Positions 47,201-54,364 of a DNA stretch of 64,000 nucleotides are shown in pieces. A model generated the notes under the pieces. That model did not search any database, was not told the DNA's origin, and was given only the letters and a program-made list of their open reading frames with translations. The stretch is from ENR-C587 sp942493235 (lineage in GTDB: Bacteria; Bacteroidota; Ignavibacteria; Kapaibacteriales; UBA2268). The stretch's first letter is position 1; every line of letters begins with the position of its first letter. Where the stretch lies: positions 3,968,001 to 4,032,000 of the forward strand of contig OW818676.1 of NCBI GenBank assembly GCA_942493235.1. Reading direction: 5' to 3'. Position numbers and translations under genes: made by a program.

Positions 47201-48269
47201 TAATTCGTAATCTTGCCTGCTCAGACCTCTCGGTAAAATTGGGATTTTTTGTCCAAATAGTTCTTAATGGTTCACGGTATGTATTAGCATCTAATTTTAA
47301 TCCGGTCTGAGTAGTAATTAAATAGGCATTGCTTTTATTTGCACTGAATATTTCTCCTGTGCGAAGCTTGGAGTTATTGCCGGTAGAAGATGAGCCTAAA
47401 GTACTCTCGGCGACTCTTCCTATTGCACTCCAAGACGTTCCATTATCTAATGAATATTCAAATAAGTAAGCTAAGTCTTCATCGACCGGCGATGCGTATT
47501 GAGATGGATTTATACTTCTCTCGAAATAAATCGGATAACCGGAGCCGGCATAATCACCTGTTAATACATTGTAATCCATATCACGGTCTATAGTCTGCCC
47601 GCTAAAATTTGGGGATAATATTTTAATGCCAACTACCGGGAAATATCCCGGATTATTAAAGCTACAATTAGATTCAATATCATTGCCCTGATAGTCGAAT
47701 AGTCGAATATCACCGGGTAAAGTGCTAGGGCTGAAGTCAATCAATGTAAGAGAATTATCGCTCGGATTGCCTATTATATTAAATATTAACTTGCCGACGA
47801 AAGTACCCCTGCCACTGCGGCTGGGAGTATATCCGCCATAGCCGAGACTTCTCTGTTTTAATTCCAAAGCATAATATCCAGCGGTGTACGACTGCGATTC
47901 AAGTATGTCAAATCCGTTAGTACTTAAATTAAATGGTGAGCTGATGTCGTCTATCGGGTCTGCCTGATTGATATTGCTATTTACTGAATCGGTAACTGCA
48001 CGATTTTGCTCAGAGGCAGGTACTAAATATTGAGTATTATACTGCACTACAATTGTAGCACTACCGATTTTCGGAGCAGTAGCGACTAAACTTTTTGCCC
48101 AAATTTCTACGTGAATCTGGTCAAATCGGCGTCGTTGATTTAGAGTGAACTCGTAATTTTGAGCTATAGTCTCTAAAACTAAAAACTGCATTCCCAGAAA
48201 TAACGCAATTATAAAGCTAAGCTTTTTAAAAAATGAACTTGTAACGGCTTTCTGCATAATATTCACCAT
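41292..48269 (-). CDS. Giant T9SS-secreted protein with LamG, dockerin-like and cohesin-like regions
   Basis: 2325 aa (or from a second ATG at 48257). Signal peptide in residues 5-37 (FIIALFLGMQFLVLETIAQ). LamG-like domains near 395-585 (LTVETWINLNEY, GVRIWKIALSQDEIR) and 795-960 (AFIEAWVRPY). About 970-1190 is a region reminiscent of flagellar-hook FlgE D2 (GNIYDKNGNIHTL, FNQDGSLNKPTSI). A dockerin-like pair of Asp-rich loops (GDVNQDLQINAADR, SDITGDGFVNADDR) lies near 1670-1710, a cohesin-like domain near 1790-1900, three PNGGE/Kre9-like repeats near 1950-2220, and a Por sorting tail (ISPNPVKDEFGLSI) at 2244-2325. Likely cell-surface or extracellular. Confidence 0.85.
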   Translation of the reverse strand: MVNIMQKAVTSSFFKKLSFIIALFLGMQFLVLETIAQNYEFTLNQRRRFDQIHVEIWAKSLVATAPKIGSATIVVQYNTQYLVPASEQNRAVTDSVNSNINQADPIDDISSPFNLSTNGFDILESQSYTAGYYALELKQRSLGYGGYTPSRSGRGTFVGKLIFNIIGNPSDNSLTLIDFSPSTLPGDIRLFDYQGNDIESNCSFNNPGYFPVVGIKILSPNFSGQTIDRDMDYNVLTGDYAGSGYPIYFERSINPSQYASPVDEDLAYLFEYSLDNGTSWSAIGRVAESTLGSSSTGNNSKLRTGEIFSANKSNAYLITTQTGLKLDANTYREPLRTIWTKNPNFTERSEQARLRITALSGYSNIDIIARTKNNTFDISSAKLGLGRLFFVQLNGNTEYIKTPDNISNSTQLTVETWINLNEYKPYFSETGIITSSAGPNATPILGSTEGAWILFLKDGRIPAFRVREIQGRGTNGYIGTVQANYLDSLKIANSDEPLSQAHAQNWVHVAATVNNNTLALYINGELVDKYVNNQATDIRMLTSVHPIWIGINPNGSIDQTDYLSAGIKGVRIWKIALSQDEIRQRVAGVSEPSNITTYGDLRRGLQLYYSFEGTLNDMASDATYQFGQENGLFYLSGVLSNNLVKYRPDRPHIRLTAPTSGSGISNKDGSLSEIRWVSYGVGNIAKAGTKDIDIEYSIDGGQNWFFARDAAGKTLGGTVGTVDVEPGTITWYLRNDSPSPDIKTITPYTREAILRVRGTEANNQLDLTDNSGYFSMAPYFSVYKSEASIIALPNNTGMNITGNTAFIEAWVRPYRFPTIAEGYFPIITKIDSTTGKFHYDLGLLPDGKLQFRVMDTKDSIRTAISSLSLVRPNSIAMDSVWTHIGAYLFLNNGVGSSEIRFYVDGFADRDTNSTKGLGTDLKLNTSNAYTTYFGYYPSKYTQTTGTITVQGSQTQNIALLGNISVATLDNTVISASGNIYDKNGNIHTLTANLTKTLTSGMFTYNFAVDNAVISWLTPKISIYGNLDASANSGTTNTVSSNISTSAGLNYSLTTSFVKGNYANDYTVTVKYNTVTLYQSTLSFNNNGTLKSPMQIELSSFDLNQALGVYTYDTTKPQNLIIDFSDYNNLYTGLTNYPQIASLTSVDDTRQITFNQDGSLNKPTSITLESYYLNLALANNVFDQNSPKNINVKLTDENSNSSLSYNSNATNLAFGTQDGIATSTRSGNIITTSDTSRGFIGEMKEIRFWNGTPNNTSSVAPQEPTPMTLFIQGALAVRANTLTNANNANLHSYFTYNGGTFVINGWHRSAGSFISTNSVPRHFGNDIKYLPTEPYIKLVEPTFKQQVANTTTDVRIRWVGFDYDGDGFLTGTTSKPPSIEFSIRGGGGQLIQPYQYVGCDYWKGNPKDALSIPSNNKYKFNGTGTDLIYALNLDATIADPDDYNDGTMKQGPLSASLTNARLRITGQYSLFTESNVLTNEGPLFSITPASNFTVRVLLEGHHDGATAAKLMNNIGTNYSQGGIRIKLYRDIGTIGDLVATQESYTGYDVVDPINKNAGNYRFGNINYIFTDLTDGDYWVKVEHINHLPILSRFPATFKYTGDDRATWRIESGWDFLSWNGIDDNVLTLASSDPTPAGLYTAYGYAKKTYTDVNYSTTGLIFNDGRAGSLTKALAAMVGGDVNQDLQINAADRVKVRQDDGTGLIQSDITGDGFVNADDRTITDRNFGKVSSVYNVTFPDQVAGKINIAENKQFEVVSELNPELSNYFNANAKNIPLPQSIDKPKNEDVLFAGLSYDVTGEPVLKGDSVLLSMYVRNKGGEFAFANCTFAVKYNSSVLNFIGLAGADSVIFNDKPDLGYANLRTAPTADAVNPIPEIRTIEVDYDAYANLKGEPVPYTKTYLGTLKFKLKTANSSITFLWHESTSVHSTKNGLVTSLGNFIQIPPILLYSANLVNPNGGEKFSQNKNASVNWTTNGNANVYVLFTADNEITWDTLNATPININQNSFTWTTPNFTSTRCKIRIIDSETGYVIDQSDSNFSIVPSFAQVIRPSSGDPVYIGGKTDNIKWSSQGYDKVRFEFSADGGTQWESVSSVVNAGTGIQSWALPKITTKTAIVRMIDVETNIEIARSSMFKILTGTMTFKTPIANETLIAQKTTRVRWTSSDINTFDLQISYDCAQHWTDLQKNVSAFIGYINWEIPDTSSECVYIRAIWNSDPEMEFARTGAFKIISTKSVEDNLPAGVEFGYISPNPVKDEFGLSIKLPNESEIQFAIYSYTGELLNDLGYELIPAGDSYRRFGSSGLANGKYLLIAKSGYFTLIRELIIQR

Positions 48270-48445
48270 TTATATTTGTTATGATTATCACTGTAATAAT
48301 ATTATTCAATGTAGTTTATCGGCATTATTAGCTAAATCTTTATAAATGCCATAAAAACTGTGAATTAATATATTATTCGTTATTAGTTTTACAAATACTG
48401 TGCCAGCGAAATTGTTACTAGGTTTTGAAACTTATGTAAAAGACT

Positions 48446-50410
48446 TTACTTCTTAAATTGTAAGTTTTTCTTACTAAGATAAAATGCGGTTTGTATATTG
48501 GACTGGGCATAGATGAGCATATCATTGGCTAATGATTTATACTCATTAAAATAGTTTTTTGTATCTTTTGTTAAGTATTTAAATAATGCCTTAGTGCCGT
48601 CGCTGCTAACTATCAGGTAAAGACTGTCGGATATTACCGCATATTTATCGTCAGAAGAGAAATACATATACGGGCGTGGCTCTTTAATTAAATCTACTCC
48701 CAAAGTATTATTGAAGTATGGCAGTTTCAATAGCCCCATCAGAGTTGGGAATAAATCTATCTGCCCACCGAACTGCTTATAGACTATATTAGTGCTAAGC
48801 AGCTTAGGAGCATAGTAAATCAATGGGGTATGGTGATAACTTATCGGCATCTCATATACGGGGTCAATGACGGCTCCATGATCGGCTACAAAAATAAAAA
48901 TAGTATTTTCAAACCAGGTCTTTTTGCTTGCAGTATTTATCAGCTTAGATATTGACCAATCGGCATATTCGATTACTTTCTTTTTAGTATCTTTTTGCTT
49001 TGACTTATAATAATTCGGTATAATATATGGTCCGTGGTTAGAGCCTGTCATCATCGCAACAAAAAAAGGCTTTTTACTATCTTTCTTCTTATTGTTATCG
49101 ATATTATTGATTACATAATCGAATAAATAATCATCGGGTACTCCAAGCGTACTCAATACTTTATCTGACGGGTAATCGCTTTGCGAATAAATGCGGTCAA
49201 AGGAATTATTCCGTAGAAATCCTTCGGTATTATCAAACTGCCCGTCGTGAGTAGTATAGAATGTAGTCGAATAGCCTAATTGCTTTAATGTATAAGCTAT
49301 ACCGTTGTATTGGAGCATCTCGGACTCTCTCATGCTGTGCTTATACATGATAGCCGGATATGAAAATAGAGAGCTGAATATTCCGTTATGTGTATGAATT
49401 CCCGCCGTATAAATATTGTCGAAATAAATAGAATTATTAGCCAGACTGTCTAAAAACAAAGTTAAGCCATCTCTATTACCGTTTCGTTTTAAATTCTCGG
49501 CACTCATACTCTCCATAATGACTAAAATCACATTCGGTTTATTCATTGAGAGGCTATCCGGTTTTATGTATCTCAGAAGTGGATTATTTGGGTTTTTGCT
49601 ATTAATATTCAGATAATTCAGTACATTATTGAGAGCGATTTCATTATTAATCAGATTAATGTCCTGATTGCTTTTTTTATTTTTATCTAATGCCGAACGC
49701 ATAAATACAAACACCGGATTAAGCCCCAATTGATTAAGGAAAGCATTATTACAGAAGTATGCAGTACCGATTCGGATAGGGGACTTCTCTTCTAAACGCC
49801 CGCGAATCCCAATAAATATTAAAACTAAACCAAGTAAAGTAACTACAATTCGAATTAATAAATTTGGGTATTGCTTATTATTATTATTGAACTGATTAAG
49901 TATAATTTTCAATGCTTTATAATAAACAAAGATTGCTATTCCCAACGGGATTACCGCCAGATAATAAGCCGGCTCTTGGATTATCATTTTTATTACAAAT
50001 ATGGGAGAGTCTGCCCATTGAAGTGCATTTATATTTATCCGCGTAAAGAATTGCAAAAAAAATGGTATATCGGCAGACGCAATTATAAAAGATATTAAAT
50101 ATAAAAACACTAAAAACCAAAGTAAAATATTAGTAACTAAGTGATTGGTTTTCTTGATTATATATAATACCGATAATGCTATAAACGGAAGTATTAGAAA
50201 ATAGCCGGAAATTACTATATCAAACCTGACACCCATAATAAAGGACTGCACAAGATTTGATATACTGATAGTACCGTCAACTTCTGGAACTTTATCTAAA
50301 TTAGTAAATAATAGAATTATCCTAAAAAAAGTAAATGTCGTGATAGACAATAGATATAATTTACCAATAGTAATTATATTATTTAAACTTTTTTGCATCT
50401 GATACACCAT
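48446..50410 (-). CDS. LtaS-like sulfatase-fold membrane protein (phosphoglycerol transferase family)
   Basis: 654 aa (alternative ATG four codons in). Five membrane helices in residues 15-220, then an extracytoplasmic alkaline-phosphatase-fold domain: VILVIMESMSAENL (metal-ligand Glu), AGIHTHNGIFSSL with the nucleophile-type Thr, and VADHGAV (Asp-His ligands, about 535). The family includes LTA synthase and osmoregulated-glucan phosphoglycerol transferases; in a Gram-negative the substrate may be a glycan or lipid head group. It is 43 bp downstream of alr and probably in the same transcript. Confidence 0.85.
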   Translation of the reverse strand: MVYQMQKSLNNIITIGKLYLLSITTFTFFRIILLFTNLDKVPEVDGTISISNLVQSFIMGVRFDIVISGYFLILPFIALSVLYIIKKTNHLVTNILLWFLVFLYLISFIIASADIPFFLQFFTRININALQWADSPIFVIKMIIQEPAYYLAVIPLGIAIFVYYKALKIILNQFNNNNKQYPNLLIRIVVTLLGLVLIFIGIRGRLEEKSPIRIGTAYFCNNAFLNQLGLNPVFVFMRSALDKNKKSNQDINLINNEIALNNVLNYLNINSKNPNNPLLRYIKPDSLSMNKPNVILVIMESMSAENLKRNGNRDGLTLFLDSLANNSIYFDNIYTAGIHTHNGIFSSLFSYPAIMYKHSMRESEMLQYNGIAYTLKQLGYSTTFYTTHDGQFDNTEGFLRNNSFDRIYSQSDYPSDKVLSTLGVPDDYLFDYVINNIDNNKKKDSKKPFFVAMMTGSNHGPYIIPNYYKSKQKDTKKKVIEYADWSISKLINTASKKTWFENTIFIFVADHGAVIDPVYEMPISYHHTPLIYYAPKLLSTNIVYKQFGGQIDLFPTLMGLLKLPYFNNTLGVDLIKEPRPYMYFSSDDKYAVISDSLYLIVSSDGTKALFKYLTKDTKNYFNEYKSLANDMLIYAQSNIQTAFYLSKKNLQFKK

Positions 50411-50453
50411 AAATTCGACTCAGCGATGAGCCTAAATATTTAATTCGTTAATA

Positions 50454-51557
50454 TTAATCCACATAGACTCTCGGAACTCGCGGAGCTATTAGAGTAGTAA
50501 CTTCATAAGGTATAGTCCCGATTTTATTAGCCAAGTCATAAGCAGTAATGCTGTGGCTCTTGCTCTCGCCTATTAAAATCACTTCGTCACCGATTTTCAC
50601 ATCATCATCGCCGACATTTATCATAATTTCGTCCATACAAATCGCACCGACTATCGGATATTTTTTATCATTGATTATGCACTCGGCTTTGCCAGACAAT
50701 GTTTTGAAATAGCCGTCGCCATAACCAATCGGGATAGTAATAATATTAGTATCTTTATCGGTAACATATTGCCTATTATAGCTGACAGATTCTCCCTGCT
50801 TAATTCTGCGAACTACAATTACATTTGTTTTAAGAGTTAAAATAGGCTTAATATCATATTTGAATGAAATTCTCTCGTCAGGAGCATAGCCGTACATAGC
50901 AATTCCTAAACGAACTGCATTGAAATGAGCAGCTGAGTAATTTATCAATGTGGCAGAGCTGGCAGTATGCACCGTATTAAATTTAAAACCATTGGCTTTC
51001 AATAATTCAAGTGCCGAAGTAAAGCTTTCAAGTTGATGATTCGAATAGTCTCTATCTAAAGCAGCCGAAGCAAAATGAGTACACATGCCTTCAAATTCGA
51101 TTCCGGCTAAATCTTTGGTATCTTTCATAAACTGAAGAGCTTCATCAGGAGACACACCGTCGCGGTTCATACCGGTATCAACAAACAGATGCACTTTTGT
51201 CTTTTTATTGCTGATTAAAGAATACTCAGATAGCTGCTGGCAGAAGTCATAATCTCCGGTAGCGGGCTGAAGGTCATATTCGACTATTTCGGGAATATCT
51301 TCTACCGACTGCTGAACCAATACTATAATCGGCTCTGTAATCCCTGCTTGCCTAAGATGAACCGCTTCCTCAACATAAGCCACGGCAAAAGCATGCACCC
51401 CTTCTTTTGATAAGAGTTTGCTAAGCTCAACAGCTCCATGCCCATAAGAATTGGCTTTAACTACAGCAATAATTTTTGTATCACCTACTTGGCTTTTAAT
51501 AAAATTATAATTATGTAAAAATCTGCTTTTACTAATTATTACTCGAGTCTTCCTCAT
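50454..51557 (-). CDS. alr: Alanine racemase
   Basis: 367 aa, full length. The PLP-binding Lys34 is in VVKANSYGHGA; the second catalytic Tyr lies in ESVSYNRQYV (about 265) and CMDEIMINVG completes the fold-III/C-domain set. It interconverts L- and D-alanine for peptidoglycan, in the cytosol. The ATG context is ordinary; an LtaS-like gene follows on the same strand. Confidence 0.93.
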   Translation of the reverse strand: MRKTRVIISKSRFLHNYNFIKSQVGDTKIIAVVKANSYGHGAVELSKLLSKEGVHAFAVAYVEEAVHLRQAGITEPIIVLVQQSVEDIPEIVEYDLQPATGDYDFCQQLSEYSLISNKKTKVHLFVDTGMNRDGVSPDEALQFMKDTKDLAGIEFEGMCTHFASAALDRDYSNHQLESFTSALELLKANGFKFNTVHTASSATLINYSAAHFNAVRLGIAMYGYAPDERISFKYDIKPILTLKTNVIVVRRIKQGESVSYNRQYVTDKDTNIITIPIGYGDGYFKTLSGKAECIINDKKYPIVGAICMDEIMINVGDDDVKIGDEVILIGESKSHSITAYDLANKIGTIPYEVTTLIAPRVPRVYVD

Positions 51558-51683
51558 ATCTTTACGCTTTGTATATCTAAAAAAAACAAATTTAAAACAT
51601 AATTTACATATTACGAAATAATATTATAAATTTTCTAAAATTATTTAAGCTGAGTAATATCAATTTCCAATCCTAAAGTAATC

Positions 51684-51725
51684 AAAAAAAAACCTTCCGA
51701 ATTTTTATTAAATCTTCGGAAGGTT
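51684..51725 (-). terminator. Terminator of the porin-like gene
   Basis: AACCTTCCGAA (51691-51701) pairs with TTCGGAAGGTT (51715-51725); read on the - strand the stem ends in a run of T (A7 at 51684-51690). It lies 20 bp past the stop of the porin-like gene. Confidence 0.85.
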
Positions 51726-51744
51726 ATAAAAAAATAAATCAATT

Positions 51745-52992
51745 CTATATGTTATACATAAAAGCCAATAAACCTCTGACATTGCTAACAGACTTTGTAC
51801 TTTCAAACTTTGTCCTGTCAATGAGAAGTTGACCATAAGTAGCGGTAGTATATTCGATTTCTGCACAGAATTTGAAGCTACCGAATGTAAATATTACTCT
51901 CGGAGATATTCTCATGACAGATTCTAAATTACCGGCATTTCTACCCCATGTAATGTTATAGGCATTATCATCAACACCCAAGTTTTTACCATAACCGGCA
52001 AAAATACCAATTTCAATATCTTTACCATAAGCGACTTCGCCCCATACAGTCATTACATTAATTGGTTTATATTGAGTACCGTTTAATGAGTCCCATTTCT
52101 CAGCAAATCCGCCAAACATCATTAAGTCTGTTGTATTCTGACCATAGAATCCCATACCGCGAATTACCAAATCATCAAATTTAAGCTTAATATAGGCATT
52201 TGCCGCAAATGAGCCCATAGTAGTTTCGCTTCTATACTCTTTAACTATATTGTTTATATCTTTTAGAGAATCAGTAGTTCTCGGAAGAATTATTTTATAC
52301 TCTCCATTGATACCCATAGTAAAAGCGTCGCTTTTGTATTTAATACCAAAAGATAAGTCAGGAACACCTGAATTTTTCAAATAAGTATTACTTACCCCGA
52401 CAGGTCCGGCAGTGCCAAAATCTCTTTGAGTTGAAATGGCAGCAAAAACCGATACATCAGTAAATGCCTGATTAAATCTGATTTGAGGAGCTCTTGCAAA
52501 AGGCTGGAATGGAATACCTGTATTGAAAGATACTACTCCGGCGAACATTTCGCCATCAAATAGCGGATGCCAAGTCTGCCCCATTCTTAGCGATGTAGTT
52601 CCCCAATTCAAATCAATATACGCATGACGCAGTCTTAACCCGTTCATATCAGCATCTGATGTACCAAAAAATTCCGCTTCTATAAATCCGAATGATTTTG
52701 CTCCAAGTACATCCGGACCGGTAACTTTCAAATTCAGTCTGGTCTGAATAGAAAGCATATTTGTTTGAAATCTCTCGTTAACGTCTTCATTGCCAACTAA
52801 TTTTTCTTCAACCGGATAGAAATCTAAGTGATTATCTCTGGCTCCATACAAATTCCTAGTGTCAAAAAACATATCGGATCTGACATATCCACCCAATACA
52901 GCAGAGCTTGGACCTTCGCCAAATTTAATCGCCGATTTCGCATCAATTGATATTAATGTCAGGAATACTAAAATTGTAAATATTTTTCTCAT
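51745..52992 (-). CDS. Outer-membrane porin-like beta-barrel protein
   Basis: 415 aa. Signal peptide MRKIFTILVFLTLISIDAKS, then a barrel of amphipathic strands (LGGYVRSDMFFDTRN, TRLNLKVTGP, FGFIEAEFFG, AYIDLNWGTTSLRMGQTWHPL) ending LLAFMYNI. The RMGQTWHPLF motif is seen in DcaP-like and related porins. A GGGGG-containing leader sits 6-10 nt before the ATG, stronger than for most genes here. Substrate unknown. A terminator follows. Confidence 0.78.
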   Translation of the reverse strand: MRKIFTILVFLTLISIDAKSAIKFGEGPSSAVLGGYVRSDMFFDTRNLYGARDNHLDFYPVEEKLVGNEDVNERFQTNMLSIQTRLNLKVTGPDVLGAKSFGFIEAEFFGTSDADMNGLRLRHAYIDLNWGTTSLRMGQTWHPLFDGEMFAGVVSFNTGIPFQPFARAPQIRFNQAFTDVSVFAAISTQRDFGTAGPVGVSNTYLKNSGVPDLSFGIKYKSDAFTMGINGEYKIILPRTTDSLKDINNIVKEYRSETTMGSFAANAYIKLKFDDLVIRGMGFYGQNTTDLMMFGGFAEKWDSLNGTQYKPINVMTVWGEVAYGKDIEIGIFAGYGKNLGVDDNAYNITWGRNAGNLESVMRISPRVIFTFGSFKFCAEIEYTTATYGQLLIDRTKFESTKSVSNVRGLLAFMYNI

Positions 52993-53150
52993 TGGAACCC
53001 CCTATAATAGTGATAAAATATACTATTTAATTTGCAAATAGCATAAATACGAAAACCTAAACGATAAGCAAATTCATTTATTTGATTATATTTTAACTAT
53101 GACTAATTTTTCTTTTTTTAATATATATATAATTTTTTATCTTGTAATAA

Positions 53151-53185
53151 TTCAATCCTGTAATTACTTTAATTACAGGATTGAA
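53151..53185. repeat. 16-bp perfect inverted repeat with 3-nt loop
   Basis: TTCAATCCTGTAATTA (53151-53166), CTT, TAATTACAGGATTGAA (53170-53185). It lies between the FAH-like and porin-like genes on the - strand. No T tract follows on either strand, so it is not a standard intrinsic terminator. Confidence 0.7.
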
Positions 53186-53267
53186 ATTGCTTAATTTAAA
53201 TTATATTCGAGCATTATAGTACAAAATAAATATGATGAGATACTAATGAATATTGAACCCGATTCAG

Positions 53268-53921
53268 CTACAAGGCTTTTACTTTTAAAGTAAGTGCCGA
53301 GTTCAATACAGCAGTTAAATTATCACCCGAGGCTACCCTATTTACGCCTTCGGGAGTACCGGTAAAGATAACATCACCGCTTGATAATCCGAATATTTCA
53401 GATATATAGCTTATTAATTTTTCTATTGAGAATATCATATCCTTAGTATTGCCGGATTGCCTTATTTCTCCATTAACCATAAGCGACAAATCAAAATTTA
53501 AATTATCAATATCTTCAATAGGAATAATTCGTGAGATTGGAGCAGAGCTGTAGAAACCCTTAGCTGTAGTCCATGGTTGCCCTTTCTCTTTGGCTTTCTT
53601 CTGTAAATCGCGCAAAGTCAGGTCTATCCCAATCCCAAATCCGGCTACATAGCTCAAAGCATCGCTTTGTGCAATATTTCTGCCATCTCTGCCGATAACA
53701 ATTAGCATCTCAACTTCATGATGTATATTCTCTGATATTTTGGGTAATTCAATTATTCCGCCGTCTTCAATATATGATAAGGAAGGCTTCATAAATACTA
53801 CGATGTCCGAATGCTCCGCCGTACCCATTTCTTTATTATGAAGTGCATAATTCTGCCCAATACAGAAAATATTGCCGAGATTAATTTCTTTTCCGTTTGT
53901 AAATTTTAGTGTTTTTGCCAT
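53268..53921 (-). CDS. Fumarylacetoacetate hydrolase (FAH)-family protein
   Basis: 217 aa, the short single-domain form. Motifs: IFCIGQNYALHNKEMG (about 18-33), HHEVEMLIVIG with the two metal-binding Glu residues (about 67-77), GFGIGIDLTLRDLQ (metal Asp near 99), KGFYSSAPI, GDVIFTGTPEGV near the C-terminus. Relatives act as acylpyruvases or oxaloacetate decarboxylases/tautomerases with Mg2+. Cytosolic; exact substrate open. Confidence 0.87.
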   Translation of the reverse strand: MAKTLKFTNGKEINLGNIFCIGQNYALHNKEMGTAEHSDIVVFMKPSLSYIEDGGIIELPKISENIHHEVEMLIVIGRDGRNIAQSDALSYVAGFGIGIDLTLRDLQKKAKEKGQPWTTAKGFYSSAPISRIIPIEDIDNLNFDLSLMVNGEIRQSGNTKDMIFSIEKLISYISEIFGLSSGDVIFTGTPEGVNRVASGDNLTAVLNSALTLKVKAL

Positions 53922-54364
53922 AAGAATAATTCAATTTTTTATAAATATTTTATTTTTTGTTTTAATAAACGTAATTATTGTTTATTTGATTAATTTAATT
54001 TAGGACTTTTAAAAAAGTGTAAATTTTTATTTCACTACTTCATTCAACCCCAGGCTTTTGAGGCTATCAAAAACTTCTAATTTGTTGTAAATATCGTTAC
54101 CCACTACATTCAAAAGGCTGTCCCAAAAGTTGTCATTCTGAACGAAGTGAAGAATCCAGATATAGCTAACTTATTGATAATTATGGATTCTTCGTTGCAC
54201 TCAGAATGACGATTTGGCATTATTACTTTTTAGACGGTCTCATACAATCATTTTAAGCAATTTTAAAATTTAAGTAAAACATGAATCAAAGGTTTTTGCA
54301 CAGCCTCTAAAGCCACGTATTGAAGTAAAATAAATCATTTATATTTGCAAAAGTCTTCTATCTA
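53922..54364. other. Intergenic region with MITE-like copy 3
   Basis: No gene seen. Short fragments of repeat ends flank the element: GAGGCTATCAAAAAC near 54059 and GTTTTTGCACAGCCTCT near 54293-54309, so the copy may sit inside remnants of the second element family, as at 40915-41236. Confidence 0.6.
54113..54241 (-). mobile_element. MITE-like repeat, copy 3 (inverted)
   Basis: AAGGCTGTCCCAAAAG end, TGTCATTCTGAACGAAGTG, AAGAATCCAG...ATGGATTCTT stem, CACTCAGAATGACGATTTGG, and an inverted end TTTTTAGACGGTCTC. It is the reverse complement of copies 1 and 2. Confidence 0.75.
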
